From Deinococcus soli (ex Cha et al. 2016) (GTDB lineage Bacteria > Deinococcota > Deinococci > Deinococcales > Deinococcaceae): a DNA stretch of 64,000 nucleotides. The position numbers and the translations under genes were made by a program. The stretch is from contig NZ_CP011389.1 of NCBI RefSeq assembly GCF_001007995.1, positions 1,764,001-1,828,000 on the forward strand. Reading direction: 5' to 3'. This document shows, in pieces, positions 8,947 to 16,582 of the stretch. The notes beneath the pieces are model-generated. The model saw only the letters and a list, made by a program, of their open reading frames with translations, did not search any database and was not told the DNA's origin. Positions within the stretch are counted from its first letter, which is position 1. Each line of letters opens with the position of its first letter.

Positions 8947-9831
8947 TCAAGCGTCCGGCAGGGGCGTGGGCAGCCCGAACCACCCGGCCAGCACCCGACC
9001 GGCCTCCACGACGTCGCCCGGCTGTCCCACGTCCACCCCGGCCCCCGCGAACGGCACGCGCGCGTGCGTGTGCCCCTTCGTCCGCAGGTCCTCCAGGTTC
9101 CCGTGGTCACTGCTGACCACCACCCGCGCCCCCGCGCCCAGCAGGCCTGAGAGCAGCGCGTCCACCCGCCGCAGGTACGACCGCCCGGCGGCCAGGGCGT
9201 CCCCCGGCACGTCTGGCGCGCCCGCGTGGCCCAGCAGGTCACTGAACCACAGGTCCAGTGCCAACAGGTCGAATGCCGTCGCCGTGCGGGCCAGCGCCGC
9301 CCCGTGCCGGGCCAGGGCGTCCAGCGCCGCCCCCTCCTCCCCCACCGCAGCCCAGGGCCGCGCGTACCCCAGGCCCAGCGTCGCGCCCAGAAGCGGCACG
9401 CCCGGCGGGTTCAGCGGCAGGCCCGCCGCGCGGAACGCGAACGGAAAGCAGCCCATGCGGTTGCGGCGACCCGCCCCCGATTCCAGCGCCTGAAAGTACG
9501 CGGGCACGTACTCGTTCCCCAGCGCCACGCGCGCCCCCGCCTGCGCCAGCCGCACCGGCAGCGCCTCGGCCTGGAGCAGCCGCTGCAGGGTCGGGCCCGG
9601 ATGCGGCCCGAAATGCTCGCCCATCACGCGCACCGCGTCCCGCCCGGTCAGCCAGCACGCCTGCCCCGTCCCGGACTGCGGCAGGCCCGGCACGCCCAGC
9701 GTCGCGTCCAGGCACAGGCCCGCGTCCACCAGTGGCCGCAGGGTGTCCAGCGGCTGATCCCAGACACTCCCGACCGGCGCGTCCTGCGGGTGCCCCACGC
9801 CGTCCAGCGCCAGCCACACGATCCCGCTCAA
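8947..9831 (-). CDS. Alkaline-phosphatase-superfamily metalloenzyme
   Basis: A 294-residue protein of the phosphoglycerate mutase/phosphopentomutase metalloenzyme superfamily. Starting [14 protein letters not shown], it has the first metal-binding Asp in ALDGVG, the nucleophile region [13 protein letters not shown], and the late metal motif [13 protein letters not shown]. The cap is smaller than in PGAM-i. Related Deinococcus and Thermus proteins are annotated only as metalloenzyme domain proteins. The TTG start at 9831 is supported by GAGGA five bases upstream and by a TATCCT -10 box at 9852-9857 on the minus strand. Substrate unknown. Confidence 0.82.
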   Translation of the reverse strand: MSGIVWLALDGVGHPQDAPVGSVWDQPLDTLRPLVDAGLCLDATLGVPGLPQSGTGQACWLTGRDAVRVMGEHFGPHPGPTLQRLLQAEALPVRLAQAGARVALGNEYVPAYFQALESGAGRRNRMGCFPFAFRAAGLPLNPPGVPLLGATLGLGYARPWAAVGEEGAALDALARHGAALARTATAFDLLALDLWFSDLLGHAGAPDVPGDALAAGRSYLRRVDALLSGLLGAGARVVVSSDHGNLEDLRTKGHTHARVPFAGAGVDVGQPGDVVEAGRVLAGWFGLPTPLPDA

Positions 9832-9867
9832 AGCGTCCTCACGGGCCCAGGATACGCCCGCATACCC

Positions 9868-9896
9868 TTGACCAATCCTGCATACCGCGTTATATT
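9868..9896 (+). promoter_or_regulatory. Strong sigma-70-type promoter before the RNA-repair genes
   Basis: TTGACC at 9868-9873 and TATATT at 9891-9896 are separated by exactly 17 bp. It is the best vegetative promoter match I see in the window. The predicted start is near 9902-9904, just ahead of the terminator hairpin. Confidence 0.7.
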
Positions 9897-9907
9897 CTTG
9901 GACATCA

Positions 9908-9930
9908 CCGCCCGAGAGGCGGCTTTTTTA
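9908..9930 (+). terminator. Intrinsic terminator in the leader of the RNA-repair operon
   Basis: CCGCC (9908-9912), loop CGAGA, GGCGG (9918-9922), C, then TTTTTT (9924-9929). No plus-strand gene ends nearby, and the promoter at 9868-9896 fires directly into it. GAGGCGG (9916-9922) can instead pair with CTGCCTC (9935-9941), with one G-U, which would break the terminator. A further perfect 8-bp hairpin lies at 9946-9953/9964-9971. The geometry is that of an attenuator. Confidence 0.6.
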
Positions 9931-9982
9931 TTGTCTGCCTCGCCTGCGCCGGATGGCGGATGCTCCGGCGCCCATAACCCGG

Positions 9983-9988
9983 TAGCGT
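9983..9988 (+). promoter_or_regulatory. -10 box of leaderless promoter, first nucleotidyltransferase
   Basis: TAGCGT ends seven bases before ATG 9996. It is a second possible promoter, downstream of the leader terminator. Confidence 0.45.
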
Positions 9989-9995
9989 GCGGGGT

Positions 9996-10871
9996 ATGAC
10001 CCGTGACCTGCCTCCCGGAACGCGCGTGGCGCTGCATGTGCCCCTGCCCGGGCTGGCGCAGGGCACCTGGGGCGTGGTGACCGGCGGGGCGGGCAGCGTG
10101 TACGACGTGGATTTTGCCGGGACGGTGCGGGCCGTGAACCGCGTGCACCTGAAAGTCGCCCGCGCGGACGCCGAGGCGATCCCGGCCGCACATGAGGACC
10201 TGCGCCCCTTCGTGCAGTACGCGTGCGTGATGGGCAGCCGCGCCTTCGGGCTGGGCACGGACGCGTCCGACACGGACGTGCGGGGCTTCTACCTGCCGCC
10301 CGCCCGGCTTCACTGGAGCCTCACGGGGGTGCCCGAGCAGCTGGAGTTCGAGTCGCCAGGCCGCGAGGAGGTGTACTGGGAGGCTGGGAAGTTCGTGCGG
10401 CTGGCCCTGAAGGCCAACCCGAACGTGCTGGAGGTCCTGGCCTCACCGCTGCCGCTGACGGTCACGCCGGTCGCGGCGGCGCTGCTGGACCTCCGGGACG
10501 CGTTCCTGAGTCGCCTGATCGTCACGACGTACGGCGAGTACGTCCGGGCGCAGCTGCGCCGCCTTGAGAACGAGCGGCGCACGCACGGCGAGGTGCGGCT
10601 GAAGCACCTCGTGCACCTGCTGCGCCTCCTGATCAGCGGCACGCACGCCCTGCGGACCGGGGAGGTCCTCGTGGACGTCACCCCGCACCGGGACGCGCTG
10701 CTGGCCATCAAGCGCGGCGAGATGACCTGGGCCGAGGCGGACGCGTGGCAGCAGGCCCTGCAGGCCGAGTTCGAGCACGCCGCCGCCCACACCCGCCTGC
10801 CCGAACGGCCCGACGCAGCGCGGGTCGAGGCGTGGCTGCTGGACGCCCGCCACGCCGCGCTGGACTGGTAA
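9996..10871 (+). CDS. RlaP-type nucleotidyltransferase 1 of RNA-repair cassette
   Basis: A 291-residue polymerase-beta-fold nucleotidyltransferase. The active-site signature is MGSRAFGLGTDASDTDVRG at residues 79-97, with Gly80-Ser81 and the metal-binding Asp92/Asp94. The first 65 residues are an extra beta-rich, KOW/SH3-like segment (GTRVALHVPLPGLAQGTWGV...) that the paralogue at 12853 lacks. This family (often called RlaP, RNA-repair pathway) recurs beside RNA ligase and end-healing enzymes. Whether it adds nucleotides to RNA 3' ends or to something else is not established here. It is followed 102 bp later by the RNA ligase gene. Confidence 0.87.
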   Translation: MTRDLPPGTRVALHVPLPGLAQGTWGVVTGGAGSVYDVDFAGTVRAVNRVHLKVARADAEAIPAAHEDLRPFVQYACVMGSRAFGLGTDASDTDVRGFYLPPARLHWSLTGVPEQLEFESPGREEVYWEAGKFVRLALKANPNVLEVLASPLPLTVTPVAAALLDLRDAFLSRLIVTTYGEYVRAQLRRLENERRTHGEVRLKHLVHLLRLLISGTHALRTGEVLVDVTPHRDALLAIKRGEMTWAEADAWQQALQAEFEHAAAHTRLPERPDAARVEAWLLDARHAALDW

Positions 10872-10949
10872 GCCGCCGCCCGGTGCCTCTGCCATCCGGC
10901 TCAGCGGGTGGTGCGCAGCTGGCCGATGCAGGCCCGCACAGGGCGCGGC

Positions 10950-10955
10950 TAGGCT
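10950..10955 (+). promoter_or_regulatory. -10 box before the RNA ligase gene
   Basis: TAGGCT, with a predicted start near 10962. The ligase GTG follows at 10974, and an out-of-frame ATG at 10967 would encode 22 residues and stop at 11035. Confidence 0.4.
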
Positions 10956-10973
10956 GCCGGGCGGTGATGCTGC

Positions 10974-11603
10974 GTGAGAGTCAAGTACCCGTCTACCCCC
11001 CACCTGCCCTGGTCGCCCGGGCTTCAGAACGATGACCGACGCATTCCGTCCCTGAGGGACCTGGAGGGACAGGAGGTGGTCGTCACCGAGAAGCTCGACG
11101 GCGAGAACACCAGCCTGTACCGCGCGGACCTGCACGCCCGCAGCCTGGACACGCGGCCTCACCCGTCGCGCACGTGGGTGAAAGCCGAGCGGGGCCGCTT
11201 CGGGCATGAGATTCCGCCCGGCTGGCGCCTGTGCGGAGAGAACGTGTTCGCGGTACACAGCCTGCGGTACGAGGCGCTGGCCGGGTACTTCTATCTGTTC
11301 AGCGTCTGGGACGACCGGAACGTGTCGCGCCCGTGGGCCGAGGTGCGGGACTGGGCGGCGCGGCTGGACGTGCCCACCCCGCGGGAACTGTACCGGGGCG
11401 TGTGGGACGAGGCGGCCCTGCGGGCCCTGACGGTGGACACGGCGCGGATGGAAGGTTACGTGGTGCGCGTGACGGGCGAGATTCCGTACGCGCAGTTCGG
11501 GCGGCGCGTGGCGAAGTGGGTGCGGGCCGGGCACGTGCAGACCGACGAACACTGGCTGAGCCGCCCGGTGGAACGCAACGGCCTGCGGGACGAACCGGCA
11601 TGA
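10974..11603 (+). CDS. ATP-dependent RNA ligase
   Basis: A compact 209-residue nucleotidyltransferase-superfamily ligase that seals RNA ends with 3'-OH and 5'-phosphate. The N-terminus KYPSTPHLPWSPG is typical of the family. Motif I is TEKLDGENTSLY with the nucleotidyl-accepting Lys40. Next come GEN at 88-90, motif III YLFSVWD at 107-113, motif IV EGYVVR at 160-165 and motif V VAKWVR at 179-184. There is no extra C-terminal domain. The GTG start is chosen because the conserved KYP motif begins three residues later. An ATGA overlap couples it to the HD-Pnk gene. Together they heal and seal broken RNA. Confidence 0.92.
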   Translation: MRVKYPSTPHLPWSPGLQNDDRRIPSLRDLEGQEVVVTEKLDGENTSLYRADLHARSLDTRPHPSRTWVKAERGRFGHEIPPGWRLCGENVFAVHSLRYEALAGYFYLFSVWDDRNVSRPWAEVRDWAARLDVPTPRELYRGVWDEAALRALTVDTARMEGYVVRVTGEIPYAQFGRRVAKWVRAGHVQTDEHWLSRPVERNGLRDEPA

Positions 11604-12886
11604 GGGGGCCAAGTGGGGCGGAGGCACTCCTCGCGCGGCTGGAGGCTGGGGAGGGGGTGCCGTTCGAGGCGATCAGCGGCGAGCTGACGTCGTTCGTGCC
11701 GCTGCTGGCCCAGCTGCCGGAGACGCGGCAGGACGCGCAGTGGCACGCGGAGGGCAGCGTGGCGGCGCACTCGGCACTGGTCGTTCGCTGGGCGCATGAG
11801 CTGGCGGACGGAGCGGACCTGCGCGGTGAGGCCCGGGCCGCGCTGATCCTGGCGGCGGCGCTGCATGACGTGGGCAAGGCCCTGACGACCCGGGACGTGC
11901 CGGACGAGGGGGGCGTGGTGCGGGTGCGTTCGCCGCAGCATGCGCGGCGCGGGCGGGACGCCCTGTCGTTCCGGCTGCTGGATTCTGGACTGCCGCCCAG
12001 CCTGATCCGGACCGTACTGGCGCTGGTCGCGGCGCACCACAGCCTGCACCGCGCGCTGGACGGCACCCTGGAACGCGGGGTGCCCGCCCTGGCACGCCGC
12101 GCGCCGCTGCCCCTGTTGACGCTGCTGGCCCGCGCAGACGCCCACGGGCGGGTGGTGCGCGGCGCGGACGCCCGGGTGGGCGAGGACACGGCCGACCTGC
12201 TAGAACTCGCCGCGCGTGAACTGGGCGTCTGGGACGCGCCGGAGCCACTGGCGGACTTCCGGGCGCAGGTGCGCTCCCTGCTGCCCGGCGCGGATGACGA
12301 CCTGCTGGCCCTGGCGCTGGGGCGCGGCGTGGCCGACTGGGAGGCGGGCGTGATCCACACGCCACACGAGGCCGCGCAGCGCGTCCAGGCTGCCGCCCGG
12401 CAGGGATTCCCGCGCCTGACGGTGCTGTGTGGACCGTCAGGCAGCGGCAAGAGCACCCTGGCCGCCCAGCTGAGCGGGGCGCGGGTGATCAGCCTGGACG
12501 CCCTGCGCGCGCAGCTGGGGCGCGGCGCGCAGGACCAGCGGGTGAACGGGCAGGTTCTGCAGGCGGCTCGGGAGGCGCTGCGGGAAGGACTGCGACGCCG
12601 CGAGCATGTCGTGTGGGACGCCACCAGCCTGCGGCGGGATCAGCGGGCGCAGGTGCTCGGGCTGGGGCATGATTACGGAGCGCTGACGCGCCTGTGGGTG
12701 GCCTGGACGTCGCCGGGCGTCGCCGCTCAGCGCAACGCCGCGCGGGCGCGCGTGGTGCCGGGCGCGGTCCTGGCCAACCAGCTGCGGATGCTGGAATTCC
12801 CCGATCTCGGCGAGGCCCACGAGGTCACGCTGCACGCCCCTGGAGGTGACGTATGGACGCTGGATTCTCCTTTCCCCCTCAGTTGA
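11600..12886 (+). CDS. HD-Pnk bifunctional RNA end-healing enzyme
   Basis: A 428-residue fusion. The N-terminal HD phosphohydrolase (about residues 1-215) has QWHAEGSVAAHS (His49, His57), ALHDVGK (His89-Asp90) and Asp180. The C-terminal P-loop polynucleotide kinase (about 270-428) has Walker A GPSGSGKST at 278-286, Asp300 in VISLD, and VWDATSLRRDQR at 338-349, the lid-like arginine region. This is the layout of Runella slithyformis HD-Pnk and, as I recall, of D. radiodurans DRB0098. Known chemistry: the HD part removes 2',3'-cyclic or 3'/2' phosphates and the kinase phosphorylates 5'-OH ends. Coupled to the ligase (ATGA) and overlapping the next gene by 34 bp. Confidence 0.93.
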   Translation: MRGPSGAEALLARLEAGEGVPFEAISGELTSFVPLLAQLPETRQDAQWHAEGSVAAHSALVVRWAHELADGADLRGEARAALILAAALHDVGKALTTRDVPDEGGVVRVRSPQHARRGRDALSFRLLDSGLPPSLIRTVLALVAAHHSLHRALDGTLERGVPALARRAPLPLLTLLARADAHGRVVRGADARVGEDTADLLELAARELGVWDAPEPLADFRAQVRSLLPGADDDLLALALGRGVADWEAGVIHTPHEAAQRVQAAARQGFPRLTVLCGPSGSGKSTLAAQLSGARVISLDALRAQLGRGAQDQRVNGQVLQAAREALREGLRRREHVVWDATSLRRDQRAQVLGLGHDYGALTRLWVAWTSPGVAAQRNAARARVVPGAVLANQLRMLEFPDLGEAHEVTLHAPGGDVWTLDSPFPLS

Positions 12887-13650
12887 CTCAGGCCGTTCAG
12901 GAGCACGCCTTCCCGCTGGTGTTCGCCACAGTCAGCGGGGCGCACCTGTATGGGTTTCCCAGTGCGGACAGCGACTGGGACCTGCGCGGCGCGCACGTGC
13001 TGCCGCTGGCGGAGGTGCTGGGCTTGCAGGTGGGGCCGGGCACGCTGTCCCTGGAGCGGGATGACGGGGTGGTCGAGCTGGATCTGGTGACGCATGACGC
13101 CCACAAGTTCGCGGGCCTGCTACTGAAGCGGAACGGGTACGTGCTGGAGCAGCTGCTGTCGCCGCTGGTGGTGCACTCGTCGGCGGCGCACGCGGCGCTG
13201 GTGGCCCTGGCGCCGGGGGTGCTGACGCGGCATCACGCGGCGCACTACCTGGGGTTCACGGTGAACCAGTGGCGGCTGCTGGAGAAGGAGGCCGCCACGC
13301 CACAGGGCCCGCGCGTGAAGCCGCTGCTGTACGCGTTCCGCACGGTGCTGACCGGGCTGCACCTGCTGCGCACCGGAGAGGTGGAGGCGAACCTGGGCGC
13401 GCTGAACGCCGGGGCGCGCCTGCCGTTCCTGGAGGATCTGATGGCCCTCAAGCAGTCGGAGCGCGAGGCGGAGCCCCTGCCCGAGCCGCTGAACGCGTAC
13501 CGCGCGGCGCACCGGAAGTTGCTCGCGGCGCTGGAGGCCGCGCCTCTCTCGACCCGGCTGCCGGACGCCGTGCCGGACGCGGCGCAGCGGGCGGTGAGCG
13601 ACTGGGTCGTGCAGGTGCGATTGGGTGCCCTCCCGCTCACTGCGCGCTGA
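12853..13650 (+). CDS. RlaP-type nucleotidyltransferase 2 of RNA-repair cassette
   Basis: A 265-residue paralogue of the gene at 9996 without its N-terminal extension. The signature is VSGAHLYGFPSADSDWDLRG at residues 27-46, with Ser28-Gly29 and Asp41/Asp43, and a likely third carboxylate in VVELDLVTHDA. The helical C-terminal half (NQWRLLEKEA..., TVLTGLHLLRTGE) matches the first copy, so the two share ancestry along the whole core. It starts inside the HD-Pnk gene (34 bp overlap), which ties its expression to end healing. It overlaps the convergent gene by 14 bp. The substrate is unknown. Confidence 0.88.
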   Translation: MDAGFSFPPQLTQAVQEHAFPLVFATVSGAHLYGFPSADSDWDLRGAHVLPLAEVLGLQVGPGTLSLERDDGVVELDLVTHDAHKFAGLLLKRNGYVLEQLLSPLVVHSSAAHAALVALAPGVLTRHHAAHYLGFTVNQWRLLEKEAATPQGPRVKPLLYAFRTVLTGLHLLRTGEVEANLGALNAGARLPFLEDLMALKQSEREAEPLPEPLNAYRAAHRKLLAALEAAPLSTRLPDAVPDAAQRAVSDWVVQVRLGALPLTAR

Positions 13651-15220
13651 AGGGAGAGGTGCGGGTCAGGATCACCTCGCCCTGCCGGTTGTGCACGGTG
13701 AGGGTCAGGACGTGCGGGCCGGGGGTGAGGTCGGCGGGCAGCGTGAAGGCGTGCGGCAGGGTCTGCCCGACCGGGACGGGCTGCCCGTCGAGGGTGAGGG
13801 TCACGCGGGCGGGCGTGTCCACCGTCCTGATCCAGAGGTTCCCGCTGTGGGGCGCGCCGCTGCTGACCGTGGTGGGGAGCGCGCGTGGGGTGAGGGTGGC
13901 GCCTGCGCCGGGCCGCGTGAGGAACGCCGGGTGCGTGAGCAGTTCGCGGAACGCGGCGAGTTTCTCGGGGCTGCCGAGCAGGCGGTAGTCGTTGCGGCGC
14001 GTGACGGGGCGGGGCTGCACGTAGGGGCTGGTGAGCATGTTCAGGTCCAGCCAGTTGATGTTCTTCACGCGGGGGTACTTCAGCGCGGCGCCCCAGTAAG
14101 CTTCGCGGAGTTTCGAGGCGGCGAACGCGGCGTACCCAGTGGCGGGCTGCGCGCCGCTGCGGCTGGAGGCCGCGAACTCGCTGATCTGGATGGGGTGCGC
14201 GCAGGCGTAACGGCGGTAGATGACGTCCAGCGCGTCCAGCGGGCTGTCGGTCAGGGCGCTGTCGCGGACGTTGCCGTTGCGAAAGGGCGCGGCGTAGACG
14301 CTCAGGCCCACCCAGTCCACGGCGTCCGCGCCGGGGTAGTAGCTGCCCACGACGTCCAGGCGGGAGCCCATCGGCATCCAGACCAGCGCGACGTTCGGCG
14401 CGTGTCTGCGCATGACGCTGTGCACGAGGCGAAATTTGGCGCGGTACAGCGCGGGGTCGCGGCTCCACTCGTTGGCGGGGTCGTTGAACTCCCCGGCGAA
14501 GCGCAGGTAGACCGGCGCCCCGGAGGCGCGGGCGGCCTTCGCGAAGGGCGTCAGGGTCTGCTCGGTGACCTGCCGCAGCGGCATTCCGGGTTCCAGTGCA
14601 ATGTGCACGGCCATCCCCGCCTGCCGCGCGGCGCGCACCCAGCGGGTCGGGAAGGCCTCGCCGCGGCCGGGGGCGCGCAGCGTGAAGTACCGGAAGCTCA
14701 CGGCCAGCGGGCCGCCCAGTCCGGGCTCGGCGCGCAGCTGTCCGGTGGGGGTCAGGGCCTGCTCGTCGGCGTAGCGGCCCAGCAGGATGCCGGCGGTGGG
14801 TTCCAGCCGGGCGGGCCGGGGGGCGCAGCCGGGCGTGGGCTCTGGGCTGAAGGGGGCGGGGGCCAGCAGGAACGCCTGCCCCTCCTGCCGGTAGCGGGCG
14901 GCGATCAGGTCCGTGGCGCGCGCGGTGTTCAGGTCGCCCCGCGCGCGGGCGAGGTTCGCGGCCTGCGTGTAGGCCTGCACGGCGCCGTCGTAGTCGCGCA
15001 GCTGCACGCGGGTGTCGGCCAGGGCGCGCCAGTTCGCGGCGGTGGGGTTCAGGGTGGTCGCCTGGAGGTACGCGGCGTGCGCGGCCGTCCACTGTCCCGC
15101 ACGGGCCTGCGTGCGGGCCTGGGTGTACCACTGGTCGGCGCTGCGGGGAGAGGTGGTGGCCGTGCTCAGCGAGCCGATCAGGAGGGGAAGCAGGAGGGCG
15201 GCGCGGCGCATCGCGCGCAT
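13637..15220 (-). CDS. Secreted GH26-like hydrolase with TPR repeats
   Basis: 527 residues. A signal peptide (about 1-22) precedes two or three TPR-like helices (residues 28-110, QWYTQARTQARAGQW... and DYDGAVQAYTQAANLARARGD). A TIM-barrel glycosidase-like domain follows, with YLRFAGEFNDPANEW (Glu244, acid/base candidate) and IQISEFAASS (Glu348, nucleophile candidate), the pattern of family 26 mannanases and relatives. A beta-rich C-terminal domain (about 440-527, LTLDGQPVPVGQTLPHAFTLPA) looks Ig-like. It probably cuts a polysaccharide in the envelope or outside the cell. The substrate is unproven. Confidence 0.78.
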   Translation of the reverse strand: MRAMRRAALLLPLLIGSLSTATTSPRSADQWYTQARTQARAGQWTAAHAAYLQATTLNPTAANWRALADTRVQLRDYDGAVQAYTQAANLARARGDLNTARATDLIAARYRQEGQAFLLAPAPFSPEPTPGCAPRPARLEPTAGILLGRYADEQALTPTGQLRAEPGLGGPLAVSFRYFTLRAPGRGEAFPTRWVRAARQAGMAVHIALEPGMPLRQVTEQTLTPFAKAARASGAPVYLRFAGEFNDPANEWSRDPALYRAKFRLVHSVMRRHAPNVALVWMPMGSRLDVVGSYYPGADAVDWVGLSVYAAPFRNGNVRDSALTDSPLDALDVIYRRYACAHPIQISEFAASSRSGAQPATGYAAFAASKLREAYWGAALKYPRVKNINWLDLNMLTSPYVQPRPVTRRNDYRLLGSPEKLAAFRELLTHPAFLTRPGAGATLTPRALPTTVSSGAPHSGNLWIRTVDTPARVTLTLDGQPVPVGQTLPHAFTLPADLTPGPHVLTLTVHNRQGEVILTRTSPFSAQ

Positions 15221-15340
15221 AGTAAGGGCCGGGGGCCGCGTGAGGCTGCGGTGAAGCTCGCACGATCAGCTGCCGGTCAGCTTGCCGGCGCGGGTGACCG
15301 CCCCCTACCGGCCGGAAGCGGCTGTGCGAGGATACGGGGC

Positions 15341-16582
15341 GTGACCCTGACCGCCGCCCCCGATGTGATCGAGCTGCCTGCGCTGGCGCTGGTGCTCCTC
15401 GTGGGCGTGGCCGGCTCGGGGCGGGGGGCTTTCGCGGCGCGGCACTTCACGCCCGGCGAGGTGTTCGACGCCCGGGCCTTCCCGGACGCGGACGCCCTGC
15501 GTGCGGCGGTGGCGGCGCGGCTGGCGGCGGGTGAACTGGCGGTCGTGATCGCCCCGGCCACGCGGCCCCTGGAGCGGGCGCCCTGGTCGGCCCTGGCCCG
15601 CGAGCACGACGTGAAGGCGGTCGCGGTGCTGCTGGACGAGGACCGCGCCGTGCTGGACGCGCGCAGCGGGGGCCCCCTGAGCCGCGAGGAGCTGATCGCG
15701 CAGGTCTCGGAGCTGCGGCGCACGGCGGGTGGCCTGCGCGCCGAGGGGTTCCGGCAGGCGTGGCACCTGCGGGGCGCGCAGATCGCCCGTGTGGGCGTGC
15801 GGCGCGTGCCGCTGCGGGTGGACCGCCGGGACCTGCACGGGCCGTTCGACCTGATCGGGGACGTGCACGGCTGCCTGGAGGAATTGCGCGACCTGCTGAC
15901 CCGCCTCGGGTACGTCCTTGATGGGGAGTCGATGACGCCTCCGGCGGGCCGCACGGCGGTGTTCCTGGGCGACCTGACCGACCGGGGGCCGGACAGCGCG
16001 GGCGTCCTGCGGCTGGTGATGGGCATGGTGGCGTCGGGCGCGGCGCTGTGCGTGACCGGCAACCACGACGAGAAGCTCCTGCGGGCGCTGAGCGGCAAGG
16101 CGGTGAAACCTCTGCACGGGCTGGACGTGACCCTCGCGGAGTTGCAGGCCGCCGGGCTCGCGTTCCAGGCGCAGGTGCGCACCTTTCTGGAGGGACTCCC
16201 GGCGCACCTCGTGCTGGACGGGGGGCGGCTGATCGCGGCGCACGGGGGCCTCCCGGCGCACCTGCACGGGCGCGGGAGTGGCCGCGCGCGGAGTTTCGCA
16301 CTGTACGGCGACACGACCGGCGAACGCGACGAACTGGGCCTCCCGGTCCGGCGCGACTGGGCCGCCGGGTACACGGGCGCGCCGCTGGTCGCGTACGGAC
16401 ACACGCCGCACGCCGAGCCGCGCTGGGTGGGGAACACCGTGAATCTCGACACCGGCTGCGCGTTCGGCGGGGCACTGACCGCGCTGCGCTATCCCGAACG
16501 GGAGACGCTCAGCGTTCCGGCCCGCGCGGTGTACGCGCCGCCGCCGCGTCCGCTCCCGCCGGGGCAGCCGCCGCAGGCGTAG
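15341..16582 (+). CDS. Pnkp-like phosphoesterase with degenerate kinase domain
   Basis: 413 residues with the kinase-phosphatase layout of bacterial Pnkp but no ligase module. The N-terminal 155 residues look like a P-loop kinase whose Walker A reads GVAGSGRGAF (22-31), with Arg and Gly in place of the essential Lys and Ser/Thr. The linker VDRRDLHGPFDLIGDVHGC leads into a calcineurin-type phosphatase: DVHG 174-177, GDLTDRGPDS 210-219, GNHD 240-243, and later AHGGLP and YGHTPH. The metal site is intact, so it is probably a phosphatase or phosphodiesterase with a dead kinase. It lies 1.7 kb from the RNA-repair cassette. GTG start with GAGGA eight bases upstream. Confidence 0.82.
   Translation: MTLTAAPDVIELPALALVLLVGVAGSGRGAFAARHFTPGEVFDARAFPDADALRAAVAARLAAGELAVVIAPATRPLERAPWSALAREHDVKAVAVLLDEDRAVLDARSGGPLSREELIAQVSELRRTAGGLRAEGFRQAWHLRGAQIARVGVRRVPLRVDRRDLHGPFDLIGDVHGCLEELRDLLTRLGYVLDGESMTPPAGRTAVFLGDLTDRGPDSAGVLRLVMGMVASGAALCVTGNHDEKLLRALSGKAVKPLHGLDVTLAELQAAGLAFQAQVRTFLEGLPAHLVLDGGRLIAAHGGLPAHLHGRGSGRARSFALYGDTTGERDELGLPVRRDWAAGYTGAPLVAYGHTPHAEPRWVGNTVNLDTGCAFGGALTALRYPERETLSVPARAVYAPPPRPLPPGQPPQA

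Noticed and set aside
13625..15340. Long open frame on the plus strand upstream of the Pnkp-like gene
   Set aside because: It is the antisense shadow of the GH26-like gene (13637-15220). Its translation is low-complexity Gly/Arg/Ala with no domain, and only the part from GTG 15341 shows family motifs.
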